NCBI GenBank assembly: GCA_041655275.1 | Contig: JBBAFU010000001.1 | Coordinates: forward strand, 62,001 to 126,000 | Direction of reading: 5' to 3' | Source: JAJYRX01 sp041655275 | Lineage (GTDB): Bacteria; Pseudomonadota; Gammaproteobacteria; Burkholderiales; Burkholderiaceae_B | DNA length: 64,000 nucleotides | Shown here: positions 49,894 through 58,812 of the stretch, piece by piece | Layout of the letters: each line of letters starts with the position of its first letter | Numbering within the stretch: position 1 is the stretch's first letter | The notes under the pieces: generated by a model | Database searches by the model: none | What the model was told of the DNA's origin: nothing | What the model saw: only the letters and a program-made list of their open reading frames with translations | Program-made: the position numbers and the translations under genes

Positions 49894-50868
49894 ATGGCGC
49901 GTTTTCCCATCATCGAAAGACTCTTGGGGGCCAGCGCCGGCTGGTCCGATGAAACTCGCGGCCTGTGGCTGGGTTTCATCGGCATGGTGGCATTCGGCAT
50001 TACCTTGCCGATGACGCGACTGGCGGTCGGTCCGGCCGAGCTGCCCCAGCTTGATCCTGTTTTTGTGACGGCGGGCCGAGCTGCGATTCCCGGCGTCCTC
50101 AGTATTTTCTATCTGCTGTGGCGACGTGCACAATGGCCTGCACGCCACCATTATCTGCCGCTGGCCGTGTGCGCCCTGGCCACGGTCGTGGGTTTCCCGA
50201 TATTCCTGGCCCTGGCCCTGCGCCATGTGCATGCGATGCATGCGGCCGTGATCACCGGCATTCTGCCGCTCGCCAGTGCCGTGGCCGGTGCGATCTATTT
50301 CCGGCAGCGGCCGTCCCTCGGGTTCTGGGCCTGTGCGCTGGTGGGTTGCATTCTGGTGGCGGGTTATGCGGTTGCCAGAGGAGGGGGGCAGCTCACCACG
50401 GCGGATGGCCTGCTGCTGTGCGCCATCATCGTCACCGCCATCGGTTTTCTGGGTGGCACTGAAGTCTCGGGCGAGCGCCCTGCGCCCGAAGTCATCTGCT
50501 GGATACTGGCATTCAGCCTGCCCGCGACCATACCCGTGGCCTGGCTCACTTTTCCGGAGTCGACGGCGGACATCGCCTGGCAGGCCTGGGGCGGTCTGCT
50601 CTATGTCGCCCTGTTTTCGATGTGGCTGGGTTTTTTCTTCTGGTATCGCGGCCTGGCGCTGGGCGGCATGGTCAGGGTGAGTCAGGTTCAGCTGCTGCAG
50701 CCCTTTGTGTCGCTCGTCACTGCCATCCCCATCCTGGGCGAACGTCTGGATGCCATGACCGTCCTTTTCATGCTGGCAGTGATGGCAACGGTCTTCGCAA
50801 GCCGGAAGATGCCTGTCGGCAAACCCCGGCCCCGGCGTCCGAAGCCGCCTTCTCAGGCGAGGATGTGA
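49894..50868 (+). CDS. EamA family (DMT) transporter
   Basis: Inner-membrane exporter with two EamA repeats and about ten helices in 324 residues. The first repeat opens LGFIGMVAFGITLPMTRLAV and includes FVTAGRAAIPGVLSIFYLL; the second ends LQPFVSLVTAIPILGERLD. The C-terminal tail is basic and proline-rich (KPRPRRPKPPSQ). It follows dpaL on the same strand after 55 bases and may export an amino acid related to it. It overlaps the DUF2249 gene on the other strand by 16 bases. Confidence 0.88.
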   Translation: MARFPIIERLLGASAGWSDETRGLWLGFIGMVAFGITLPMTRLAVGPAELPQLDPVFVTAGRAAIPGVLSIFYLLWRRAQWPARHHYLPLAVCALATVVGFPIFLALALRHVHAMHAAVITGILPLASAVAGAIYFRQRPSLGFWACALVGCILVAGYAVARGGGQLTTADGLLLCAIIVTAIGFLGGTEVSGERPAPEVICWILAFSLPATIPVAWLTFPESTADIAWQAWGGLLYVALFSMWLGFFFWYRGLALGGMVRVSQVQLLQPFVSLVTAIPILGERLDAMTVLFMLAVMATVFASRKMPVGKPRPRRPKPPSQARM

Positions 50869-51113
50869 AAGTCGATCACAATCTCGCCGGGATTGCGCGC
50901 CAGATATTCAAACTCGATATGTTCGCCGAAATGATGCTTGAGCTGCTGCAACAGCGGCAGGGGATCATGATCATTGCAGAACCGCATCGTCTCACCCGGC
51001 TGCAGGGCTGAGACAGCCCCGAAGATGGCTGCATGCCGAAAGCGTTTGGCGACGCCGCGCGCGTCGAAGGGATAGGTATTTTCAGCAAACATGGGGATGG
51101 TGTCGGAAGTCAC
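50853..51113 (-). CDS. DUF2249 domain protein
   Basis: An 86-residue protein with the DUF2249 fold, seen in ETMRFCNDHDPLPLLQQLKH and EFEYLARNPGEIVIDFHI; the HDP-x-PL motif is typical. DUF2249 proteins occur with hemerythrins, NorCB and nitrite reductases and are thought to respond to NO or sulfur. None of these is adjacent here, although a hemerythrin-like protein and a d1-type cytochrome are in the window. It overlaps the transporter gene tail to tail. Confidence 0.8.
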   Translation of the reverse strand: MTSDTIPMFAENTYPFDARGVAKRFRHAAIFGAVSALQPGETMRFCNDHDPLPLLQQLKHHFGEHIEFEYLARNPGEIVIDFHILA

Positions 51114-51226
51114 GATGGCCGCTCCGTTGAATCAGTACAAGAAGAGTCCTGATTATAGGGAGGGGTCCGCCCGGACCTTGTGAGAACCCTGGCACGATTA
51201 TGGTAATCCCTAGTATTTGGATTTTT

Positions 51227-51257
51227 TTGCCATTTGTCTCGAAAATATAGGTATGAT
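51227..51257 (+). promoter_or_regulatory. Predicted promoter of the TRAP operon
   Basis: TTGCCA (51227-51232) and TATGAT (51252-51257), both one mismatch from consensus, but the spacer of 19 bases is long. A weaker sigma-54-like site (TGGCACG at 51190-51196, then TGGTA) lies upstream. The -10 box falls between the arms of an inverted repeat. Confidence 0.45.
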
Positions 51258-51287
51258 TAACTTGGTTTTCGAGATATCGAGTCTCGA
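51237..51287. promoter_or_regulatory. Triple repeat TCTCGAA, candidate operator of the TRAP operon
   Basis: TCTCGAAAA (51237-51245) and its perfect complement TTTTCGAGA (51266-51274) flank the -10 box; a third copy forms the palindrome TCGAG-T-CTCGA (51277-51287). Three copies of one half-site around a promoter suggest a repressor, possibly released by the transported acid. The region 51114-51453 holds no gene. Confidence 0.5.
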
Positions 51288-51453
51288 ATGGTGACACCCC
51301 GGACTGGGAAATGGCAATGAAGACATTCATCCGGGGCGGCCTGCAGGAGATCGTTGACACGACGGATCGGGCTCATTACATTGAACTCGTGGCGCTACGG
51401 CGGGCACGCCGGTGATCGGGACGGCTGCTTGCCGCTGCAACAGGGGGTTTGCG

Positions 51454-51957
51454 ATGAAAAAGAATATTTTCTCCAAAGCGCTCGATGGCCTGACGGAAGG
51501 CATGGGCATGATTGGCGGTGTGCTGATCCTGTACTGCATGGCCTTCGGGCTTACCGATGTATTCCTGCGCTACGTCATGAACGCACCATCGCTGTGGATA
51601 GGCACTACGCTGCAGGCCGCCCTGGTCCTGCTCGCCTGCATGGCCGGGCCCTATGCCTACAAGTATGGTGATTTCATCAAGCTTGACCTGTTCTATCACA
51701 AGTTTTCACCCCGAAAGAAAGCCATTTGTGACGCCATCACGGCGATTTTCACTTTCATGTTCCTCGGGGTGCTGATCTGGAAGGGCTCGCAGGCCGCACT
51801 GATCTCCATCAAGCTCAATCAGATGACGCCCACTGCAGTGCGCATTCCCATTTATCCGATAAAAAGCATTATCCCGCTCAGCGCCATTGTCGTGCTGCTG
51901 CTGGTGATACGCCAGTTTTTCCGTGATCTGAAAGTGGCTTTCGGAAAACAGGCATAG
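51454..51957 (+). CDS. dctQ: TRAP transporter small permease DctQ
   Basis: Small membrane subunit of the TRAP carrier, 167 residues with four hydrophobic helices (about 18-38, 48-68, 90-112, 136-156). The conserved R-Y-x-x-N-A-P-S-x-W is seen as RYVMNAPSLWIGTTLQA (about 40), and a KLDLFY motif follows. The ATG at 51454 has GGGGG 6 bases before it. It precedes the binding-protein gene by 138 bases, an unusual gap for such an operon. Confidence 0.88.
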   Translation: MKKNIFSKALDGLTEGMGMIGGVLILYCMAFGLTDVFLRYVMNAPSLWIGTTLQAALVLLACMAGPYAYKYGDFIKLDLFYHKFSPRKKAICDAITAIFTFMFLGVLIWKGSQAALISIKLNQMTPTAVRIPIYPIKSIIPLSAIVVLLLVIRQFFRDLKVAFGKQA

Positions 51958-52095
51958 GGTAGTGTGCGCGAGCCGCATTGCAGTGACGAGAGGGTTTTAT
52001 TTTCGGCGATGCCGTCTGGCGCAGTCTCGGCGCACGGACATCTCGCGCATCTCCGGGTATTCATGCAAACCAGAGACAAACATCAGGAGGATGGT

Positions 52096-53142
52096 ATGAG
52101 ACCTCGTTTTACATTGGCGAAAATATGTGTCGGTCTGGCCGCATTCGTTGCCATGCCTTGCGTAACCCTGGCCGCCAGCGACGGGCCGCCCGACAAGGTC
52201 ACCCGCTGGACCTTCCAGCCTGCCTTTGACAGTGGTGATGCCGGTTGGGCCCGTGGGCTGATTCCCTGGGTCAAAGCAGTGGAAGAGGCCACCCAGGGCA
52301 CAGTCAAGATCCGTGTCGAACCTGCCGGGGCACTCACCAGCGGTTCCGAAGCCTTTGGTGCGGCAGCGGCGGGCATGACGGACGGCTATGCCGGCTGGGC
52401 GACGGTCTACGGCGGCGAAATGCCTGAAGGCATGCTGGCCTATGGCATGGCCATGGGCGCTGAAAGCCCGGAGCAGGCCTGGGAGGCGATGTGGGGCGAG
52501 AAGTACCGCATCGGTGATCTGGTGCAGGAAGCGGCACACGAGCGCAACCTGCACTGGGCGGGCTGGACTGACCAGGGAAACAATGCCATGTTCACCACCT
52601 TCCCGGTACACAAGTGGGAAGACCTGAAAGGCAAGAAGATGCGCGCCGGCGGCCCGCAGGCCCTGTTCCATGAAACCATGGGCGGTTCGCCTGTTTCCAT
52701 GGATGCCGGTGACATCTACACCGCCATCAAGCTGGGCACCATCGAAGGTACCTACTGGGATACCGGTGGTATCAAGGACATGCACTTCCACGAAATCGTG
52801 AAGTACGCCATCATGCCCGGCTGGAATCCCGCCCAGCATCAGGAAATCTTCATCAACCTCGACAAGTGGAATGAGCTCACGCCCTGGCAGCAGAAGCAGA
52901 TTGAGGGTGTCTTTAAAGACACCTACTTCGAGACGAGCAAGCTGCACAACGATGCCGTCGAGGATTCGCTGAAGGCGCTGACGGATGCCGGCGGCGAAAT
53001 CATCACCATGTCGGACGAGGAAATGGCGCGCATGCGCGAGAAGGCCATTGCCGAAGTCTGGCCCAAGGTGGCAGCCCAGTCCAAGCGCAACGCCGAAGGC
53101 GTTGAGCGCTGGGCAAAGTTTCTGGAAGACCAGAAGAAATAG
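52096..53142 (+). CDS. dctP: TRAP transporter solute-binding protein, DctP family
   Basis: Periplasmic binding protein of the TRAP system, 348 residues with a signal peptide (about 1-26, ending VTLAAS). The fold is marked by KVTRWTFQPAFDSGDAGWAR near the N-terminus, DLKGKKMRAGGPQALFHETM (about 175-195), where the ligand arginine should be, and DIYTAIKLGTIEGTYWDTGG. AGGAGG sits 5 bases before the ATG. It has many tryptophans, as in binding proteins for aromatic or keto acids, but the ligand is unknown. It is distinct from the truncated DctP at the left edge. Confidence 0.92.
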   Translation: MRPRFTLAKICVGLAAFVAMPCVTLAASDGPPDKVTRWTFQPAFDSGDAGWARGLIPWVKAVEEATQGTVKIRVEPAGALTSGSEAFGAAAAGMTDGYAGWATVYGGEMPEGMLAYGMAMGAESPEQAWEAMWGEKYRIGDLVQEAAHERNLHWAGWTDQGNNAMFTTFPVHKWEDLKGKKMRAGGPQALFHETMGGSPVSMDAGDIYTAIKLGTIEGTYWDTGGIKDMHFHEIVKYAIMPGWNPAQHQEIFINLDKWNELTPWQQKQIEGVFKDTYFETSKLHNDAVEDSLKALTDAGGEIITMSDEEMARMREKAIAEVWPKVAAQSKRNAEGVERWAKFLEDQKK

Positions 53143-53160
53143 TCGTTCTTGACTGATTGC

Positions 53161-53186
53161 CCGGGTCCGGCTGCGGCTGGACCCGG
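53161..53186 (+). promoter_or_regulatory. Intercistronic hairpin between dctP and dctM
   Basis: Perfect 8-bp GC-rich stem CCGGGTCC (53161-53168) and GGACCCGG (53179-53186), with a second small stem CCGCC/GGCGG at 53191-53208. No T-run follows, so it should not end all transcripts; it may stabilise dctP mRNA and give more binding protein than permease. Confidence 0.5.
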
Positions 53187-53240
53187 CCATCCGCCGCTTT
53201 CAGGGCGGAGTCGCTTGGTGTGTATAACAGGGAAGGAATA

Positions 53241-54548
53241 ATGAGCCTGGAACTGATCACCCTATTGTATTTTGGCTGTCTTTTTCTGGTCTTGTTCCTG
53301 GGCCTGCCAGTGGCTTTTGGACTGGGCGGAACAGCGGTCCTGTTCGCAGCCATCTTCTCGCCACGCTCCTTGCTGGCGATCCCCAGCGCCTTCTATTACA
53401 CCCCCTGGAACTCCATCCTGGTCACAGTGCCGCTGTTTCTCTTCATGGGCAGCCTGATCCGGTACTCCGGTATCGCGGATGCGGCCTATACGGCCGTCTA
53501 TAAACTCATAGGACATATTGCGGGAGGCCTGGCGATGGGTACGGTGCAGGTGTGCACCGTCTTCGCCGCCGTTACCGGCATCACGCCACCCGCCACCATC
53601 ACGATGGGGCAGATTGCCTATCCGTCGATGATGAAATTCAACTATCACCGCACGATTGCCATCGGTTCCATTGCATCGGGTGGCGCTTTGGGTGCACTGA
53701 TTCCGCCGAGCGTCCCCTTCATCTTCTATGGGCTGCTGGCCAAGGAGTCCATCGGCGATCTCTTCCTGGGCGGCGTGCTGCCCGGCCTGATGCTGGCCCT
53801 GTTCTATACCATCTACATCGGTGTGCGTTGCCATTTCCAGCCGCACATGGGCCCGCCGCTGCCGGCTGACCAGCGCTTCACGCCTGCCGAGAAACTGCGC
53901 TCGGTGCTGGACATCTGGCCTTTCGTGGTACTCATCGTCATCGTGCTGGGCTCCATCTGGGGCGGTATTGCCACGCCGGCCGAATCCGCCAGCTTTGGTG
54001 CCGCAGGTGCGCTGCTCATCAACATCCTCTATCGTCAGCTGACCTGGCAGATCTTCAAGGATTCGCTGTTTTCCACGCTCAAGCTGTGCGGCATGGGCTT
54101 CTGGATCCTGATCGGTGCCAATATCTATCTGAATATCTTCAATGCGCTTGGCAGTCAGGATCTGCTCACGGAACTGGTGCTGAGCATGCCCGGCGGCACC
54201 ATGGGCATCCTGGCGATGATGATGATCATCGTGCTTGTCCTGGGTACGGTCATGGATGACTGGGCCATCATCATGTTGTGCACGCCCATCTTCCTGCCCA
54301 TCCTCAATGAGCTTGGCGTCAACAAGGTCTGGTTCGGTGTGATGTTCATCGTCAATATCCAGGTCGCCTATCTGTCGCCGCCTTTCGGCTTTGTGCTGTT
54401 CTGGATCAAGGGCGTGATGCCGCCCGATGTCACCATGGGCGATATCTATCGTTCGGTATGGCCGTTCATCATGCTGCAGCTGCTGGGTCTGATCCTGGTG
54501 TTCATATTTCCACAGATTGCACTGTGGCTGCCGGAGATGCTGAAGTAG
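53241..54548 (+). CDS. dctM: TRAP transporter large permease DctM
   Basis: Large membrane subunit that moves the substrate with sodium ions; 435 residues with about twelve hydrophobic segments. The DctM hallmarks are SILVTVPLFLFMGSLIRYSG (about 57-76), the GAVTG-like segment AAVTGITPPATITMGQIAYP, SGGALGALIPPSVPFIFYG (about 150) and MDDWAIIMLCTPIFLPIL. AAGGAA lies just before the ATG. It is the last transport gene; the patatin gene follows after 1 base, so they share a transcript. Confidence 0.93.
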   Translation: MSLELITLLYFGCLFLVLFLGLPVAFGLGGTAVLFAAIFSPRSLLAIPSAFYYTPWNSILVTVPLFLFMGSLIRYSGIADAAYTAVYKLIGHIAGGLAMGTVQVCTVFAAVTGITPPATITMGQIAYPSMMKFNYHRTIAIGSIASGGALGALIPPSVPFIFYGLLAKESIGDLFLGGVLPGLMLALFYTIYIGVRCHFQPHMGPPLPADQRFTPAEKLRSVLDIWPFVVLIVIVLGSIWGGIATPAESASFGAAGALLINILYRQLTWQIFKDSLFSTLKLCGMGFWILIGANIYLNIFNALGSQDLLTELVLSMPGGTMGILAMMMIIVLVLGTVMDDWAIIMLCTPIFLPILNELGVNKVWFGVMFIVNIQVAYLSPPFGFVLFWIKGVMPPDVTMGDIYRSVWPFIMLQLLGLILVFIFPQIALWLPEMLK

Positions 54549-54549
54549 C

Positions 54550-55584
54550 ATGACACACAAGGCACAGCGACGGCCGATCAGCCTGGCCCTGCAGGGCGGG
54601 GGCTCGCACGGGGCTTTCACCTGGGGCGTGCTTGACGCACTGCTCGAAGACGAGCGCATCGTCATCGAAGCGATCAGTGGCACCAGTGCCGGTGCCATGA
54701 ATGCCGCCATGCTGCTGTCGGGTCACGCGCGCGGAGGAGTGCAGGGTGCACGCGAGGCGCTCGAGCGTTTCTGGCTCACGGTGGGCGGTTATGCCAATCT
54801 GAGCCCTGTGCGCCGCACCTGGCTCGATCAATGGATGGGCAACTGGAATCTGGATCACTCGCCGCTCAGCCAATGGTCGGGAATGGTGCGCCAGATGGTC
54901 TCCCCCTACCAGGGCAACCCGCTGAATATCGACCCCTTGCGTGCGGTGCTGGAGCAGCAGCTTGACATCGAAGCCCTGCGGGCCTGCGATTCCATGGACA
55001 TTTTCGTGGCTGCCACGAATGTGCGCACCGGGCGGGCGCGCGTTTTCGACAAGACGGATATCTCGCTGGAAGCCTTGCTGGCATCCGCCTGCCTGCCATA
55101 CCTTTCACAGGCGGTCGAAATCGATGGTTGTGATTACTGGGATGGCGGCTACATGGGTAACCCCGCCATCTGGCCGCTCATCTATCACGCACGCACCAAT
55201 GATGTCGTACTGGTGCAGATCAATCCCCTGGAGCGTGACGAAGTACCGAAGACACCGGCCGAGATCAGCAACCGGCTGGACGAGATTGCGTTCAACTCCT
55301 CGCTCATGCACGAGATGCGAGCCATTGCCTTCGTCCAGCGATTGCTGGAGCGGGGCGCCTTGCAGGGGCCGCTGGCCAGCCACTACCGCAGCATGCGCAT
55401 GCACATGATTGCCGATCCCGACGGTATGCGCGCCGTTGGCATCAGCAGCAAGATGAATGCCCATGCGCCGTTCATCGCCCACCTCAAGGAGATGGGGCGG
55501 GCCTGCGCCCTGCAGTGGCTGGAGGCGCATTTCAACAGCCTTGGCCGGCATTCCACACTGGACATACGTGCAAGCTTCCTCTGA
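54550..55584 (+). CDS. Patatin-like phospholipase
   Basis: Serine acyl hydrolase with a patatin domain, 344 residues. It has the oxyanion motif LALQGGGSHGAFTWGVLDA (residues 12-30), the nucleophile G-x-S-x-G in ISGTSAGAMNAA (serine near 45) and the catalytic Asp in YWDGGYMGNP (about 198). No signal peptide is seen. Its gene overlaps nothing but starts 1 base after dctM, and a long-chain acyl-CoA ligase gene follows, so free fatty acids it releases could be activated next. Confidence 0.9.
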   Translation: MTHKAQRRPISLALQGGGSHGAFTWGVLDALLEDERIVIEAISGTSAGAMNAAMLLSGHARGGVQGAREALERFWLTVGGYANLSPVRRTWLDQWMGNWNLDHSPLSQWSGMVRQMVSPYQGNPLNIDPLRAVLEQQLDIEALRACDSMDIFVAATNVRTGRARVFDKTDISLEALLASACLPYLSQAVEIDGCDYWDGGYMGNPAIWPLIYHARTNDVVLVQINPLERDEVPKTPAEISNRLDEIAFNSSLMHEMRAIAFVQRLLERGALQGPLASHYRSMRMHMIADPDGMRAVGISSKMNAHAPFIAHLKEMGRACALQWLEAHFNSLGRHSTLDIRASFL

Positions 55585-55643
55585 AGCATGTCCGGTTCGG
55601 AATACTTCAAAATGTGTCATGGCGGTATGATCCCGGGGTATTA

Positions 55644-55657
55644 TGTGACATATCACA
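55644..55657. promoter_or_regulatory. Dyad upstream of the acyl-CoA ligase gene
   Basis: TGTGA (55644-55648) and TCACA (55653-55657) with a 4-base centre, inside ATGTGACATATCACAATA. The spacing is too short for a standard CRP site. It may be a TetR-type or other operator of the ligase gene, 32 bases upstream of its ATG. Confidence 0.35.
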
Positions 55658-55689
55658 ATAAGACATCCATCATCACCGCAGGAGACGAC

Positions 55690-57339
55690 ATGTCAAGCAT
55701 CTACGATCGGGACCTGCCGCGCACATCGGCGAATCATGCCATGTTGTCGCCGCTGTCCTTCATCAAGCGCACGGCAGAGGTTTATCCCTCATATCCGGCC
55801 GTGGTCCACGGCTTCGGCGGCAACGCCATCCGCCATGACTGGGCCACGCTGTACCGGCGCTGCCGCCAGCTGGCCGGCGCGCTCGCCGCCATCGGCGTGG
55901 GCAAGGGTGATACGGTTGCTGTCATGCTGCCCAACATCCCGGCCATGGTCGAGGCCCATTTCGGGGTTCCCATGACGGGCGCCGTGCTCAATACGCTCAA
56001 TACGCGACTCGATCCCCGCACCATTGCCTACATGCTCGATCATGGCGAGGCCAGTGTGGTGCTGGTTGACACCGAATTCAGCGATACCATGGAGCAGGCC
56101 CTGGCGGCGCGCACCCTGGACCGACCCATACGCATCATCGACGTGGCTGACCCCATCTACGAAGGGGAGCACCGGCTCATCGGTGAACAGGAATATGAGG
56201 CCTTCATTGCCCAGGGCAATCCTGAGTATGAGTGGGCGCTGCCTGCCGACGAATGGGATGCGATCGCACTCAACTACACCAGCGGCACTACCGGCAATCC
56301 CAAGGGGGTGGTCTACCATCATCGCGGCGCGGCGCTTTCGGCACTGTCCAATATCCTCGAGTGGGACATGCCCAAGCAGGCCGTGTACCTGTGGACGCTG
56401 CCCATGTTCCATTGCAACGGCTGGTGCTGGCCCTGGGCGATTGCCGCCCGTGCCGGGGTCAACGTCTGTCTGCGCCGTATCGAGGCCGCACGCATCTTCG
56501 ACGCCATTCGCGAACATGGCGTTACGCATTATTGTGGTGCGCCCATCGTTCACAGCCTGCTTGTCAATGCGCCCGATGCATTGAAGGAAGGCGTTCCCGC
56601 CGGCGTGAAGGCCATGGTGGCCGGCGCTGCGCCACCTGCGGCCATGATAGAAGGCATGGAGCGCATGGGTTTCGATCTGCTGCATGTCTATGGCCTGACG
56701 GAAACCTATGGTCCCGCTACCGTCTGCGCGCAGCACGCAGTCTGGCAGTCGCTGGATATTGGCGAGCGCGCCCGTCTGAATGCGCGCCAGGGCGTTACCT
56801 ATCACCTGCAGGATGCCATTGCCGTGATGGACGAACACATGCAGGATGTACCGCGTGATGGCCAGACCATGGGTGAAATCATGTTCCGCGGCAACATGAC
56901 CATGAAAGGCTATCTGAAGAACCCCGACGCCACGCAGGAGTCTCTCGCGGGAGGCTGGTTCCACAGCGGTGATCTTGCCGTCATGGATCCGGACGGTTAC
57001 ATCAAGATCATGGATCGCAACAAGGACATCATCATCTCCGGCGGGGAAAACATCTCCTCGATCGAGATTGAGGATGTACTTTATCGTCATCCGCATGTGC
57101 TGGCGGCTGCCGTGGTGGCGCGCAGCGACGAGCGCTGGGGTGAAACGCCTTGTGCCTTCATCGAGCTGAAAGAGGGTTGCAGCACGACAGAACAGGACAT
57201 CATCGAACACTGTCGCAAGAATCTGGCCGGGTTCAAGGTGCCGCGCATGGTCATCTTCGGCGAACTGCCCAAGACGGCCACCGGCAAGATCCAGAAGTTT
57301 GCCTTGCGCAAGCAGGCCGAGGCGCTCGTTGCTTCCTGA
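55690..57339 (+). CDS. Acyl-CoA synthetase (AMP-binding, medium/methylmercaptopropionate type)
   Basis: Adenylating enzyme that joins a fatty or short acyl acid to CoA, 549 residues. The ATP motifs are NYTSGTTGNPKGVVYHHR (about 195-212), VYGLTETYGPAT (about 338) and WFHSGDLAVMDPDGYIKI (about 422), with the catalytic lysine in KTATGKIQKFAL near the end. HAMLSPLSFIKRTAEVYPSY at the start is typical of the DmdB-like and medium-chain ligases. The ATG has AGGAGA 4 bases before. Whether it takes methylmercaptopropionate, a branched acid or fatty acids cannot be decided. Confidence 0.88.
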   Translation: MSSIYDRDLPRTSANHAMLSPLSFIKRTAEVYPSYPAVVHGFGGNAIRHDWATLYRRCRQLAGALAAIGVGKGDTVAVMLPNIPAMVEAHFGVPMTGAVLNTLNTRLDPRTIAYMLDHGEASVVLVDTEFSDTMEQALAARTLDRPIRIIDVADPIYEGEHRLIGEQEYEAFIAQGNPEYEWALPADEWDAIALNYTSGTTGNPKGVVYHHRGAALSALSNILEWDMPKQAVYLWTLPMFHCNGWCWPWAIAARAGVNVCLRRIEAARIFDAIREHGVTHYCGAPIVHSLLVNAPDALKEGVPAGVKAMVAGAAPPAAMIEGMERMGFDLLHVYGLTETYGPATVCAQHAVWQSLDIGERARLNARQGVTYHLQDAIAVMDEHMQDVPRDGQTMGEIMFRGNMTMKGYLKNPDATQESLAGGWFHSGDLAVMDPDGYIKIMDRNKDIIISGGENISSIEIEDVLYRHPHVLAAAVVARSDERWGETPCAFIELKEGCSTTEQDIIEHCRKNLAGFKVPRMVIFGELPKTATGKIQKFALRKQAEALVAS

Positions 57340-57351
57340 GCTGATAGCGGC

Positions 57352-58812
57352 ATGCCGCGCGAGTTGCTGACACCGGCTGCCATGGCCCAGGCCGATCGTC
57401 TGGCCATGGCAGCCGGAGTTCCCGGGCATCAGCTGATGCTGGCAGCCGGGCGTGCGGTGGCAGATGTCATCACCACCAGTTGGGCTCCCCGCCATACCGG
57501 CGTACTGTGTGGCCCCGGTAATAACGGGGGTGACGGTTTCGTGGTGGCGCGCCTGTTGCACGAGCAGGGCTGGCCGGTACGTGTCGGCCTGCTCGGTTCG
57601 CCCGACGCGCTTACGGGTGATGCCTTGCACCACGCACAGCGCTGGCCCGGAGACATTGAACCCCTGTCTGTGTCGTTGCTCGAGGGTTGCGGGCTGGTCG
57701 TCGATGCCCTGTTTGGCGCCGGGCTTTCGCGTCCGCTTGAGGGCCTTGCGCTGCAAGTCATCCAGACATTGCAGGACAGTGGTCTGCCGGTGTGTGCAAT
57801 TGACATGCCCAGCGGAGTGGACGGGGCCACTGGTGCCGTACTCGGCGCAGCGGCGCAGGCGACGCATACGGTCACCTTCTTTCGCAAGAAGCCGGGCCAT
57901 CTCCTGCTTCCCGGACGTGCCCTGTGCGGTCAGGTCACCCTTGCCGATATCGGGATTCCCGAGGCGGTGCTGGCTGAAGTGCCGGTGGCGGCACACGAAA
58001 ATCATGTCGACGCATGGCGTCATTGTTGGCCGCTGACACCGGTTTCCACCCACAAATACCAGCGCGGCCATGTGCTGGTCAGGGGCGGAGCGCAGATGAC
58101 CGGGGCTGCGCGGCTGGCTGCACTGGCTGCAGCGCGCATGGGTGCCGGACTGGTCACGGTGGCCGCACCCCGGGAGGTGTGGCCTGTCTATGCGAGTGCG
58201 CTGACCAGCGTCATGGTGAGCGAATGCAGCACGCCCGCGCAGTGGCATACACAGCTGCAGGATGCACGCCGCAATGCGCTTGTCATCGGACCCGGCGCCG
58301 GCATGTCGTCGCTCACGCGCGAGGAAGTACTCGCTGCGCTGCAATCCGATGCGGCCGTCGTTCTGGATGCAGATGCGCTGAGTGCGTTTGCCGAAGTGCC
58401 GCAGGATTTTTTCCGTGCCTTGCGCATGCCTGCGGTGCTGACCCCGCACGAAGGCGAGTTCGCGCGTCTGTTTCCCTTTTCCGGCAGCAAGCTTGAACGG
58501 GCCCGGGCGGCGGCGCGTCAGACGGGTGTCATTGTCGTGCTCAAGGGGGCCGACACCATTATTGCCGCACCCGACGGGCGTGTGCTGATCAATGCCAACG
58601 CACCCGTCTGGCTGGCCACGGCAGGCAGCGGCGATGTGCTCAGCGGCATGATTGCGGGTCTGCTTGCCCAGAATATGCCGGCCTTCGAGGCGGCTGCTGC
58701 TGCAGTCTGGCTGCATGGTGCAGCCGCAGCACGATTCGGGCCCGGTCTGATCGCCGATGATCTGCCATCCATGATTCCTTGTGTGTTGCGTGATATCGTC
58801 GTGCATGACTGA
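57352..58812 (+). CDS. nnrD: Bifunctional NAD(P)HX epimerase / ADP-dependent dehydratase
   Basis: Repairs hydrated NADH and NADPH: the N-terminal YjeF domain (about 1-205; GPGNNGGDGFVVARLL near 46 and IDMPSGVDGATGAVLG near 145) epimerises S/R-NAD(P)HX and the C-terminal ribokinase-like domain (about 230-480) dehydrates it using ADP. The latter has VIGPGAGMSSLTREEVLA and LATAGSGDVLSGMIAGLLA. The fused 486-residue form is normal for bacteria. It overlaps tadA by 8 bases. Confidence 0.93.
   Translation: MPRELLTPAAMAQADRLAMAAGVPGHQLMLAAGRAVADVITTSWAPRHTGVLCGPGNNGGDGFVVARLLHEQGWPVRVGLLGSPDALTGDALHHAQRWPGDIEPLSVSLLEGCGLVVDALFGAGLSRPLEGLALQVIQTLQDSGLPVCAIDMPSGVDGATGAVLGAAAQATHTVTFFRKKPGHLLLPGRALCGQVTLADIGIPEAVLAEVPVAAHENHVDAWRHCWPLTPVSTHKYQRGHVLVRGGAQMTGAARLAALAAARMGAGLVTVAAPREVWPVYASALTSVMVSECSTPAQWHTQLQDARRNALVIGPGAGMSSLTREEVLAALQSDAAVVLDADALSAFAEVPQDFFRALRMPAVLTPHEGEFARLFPFSGSKLERARAAARQTGVIVVLKGADTIIAAPDGRVLINANAPVWLATAGSGDVLSGMIAGLLAQNMPAFEAAAAAVWLHGAAAARFGPGLIADDLPSMIPCVLRDIVVHD

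Noticed and set aside
51082..51360. A 92-codon minus-strand frame in the TRAP promoter region
   Set aside because: Overlaps the DUF2249 start and the dyads; no similarity to anything known.
55644..55657. Standard CRP site before the acyl-CoA ligase gene
   Set aside because: TGTGA/TCACA arms are present but the centre is 4 bases and not 6; kept only as an unspecified dyad.
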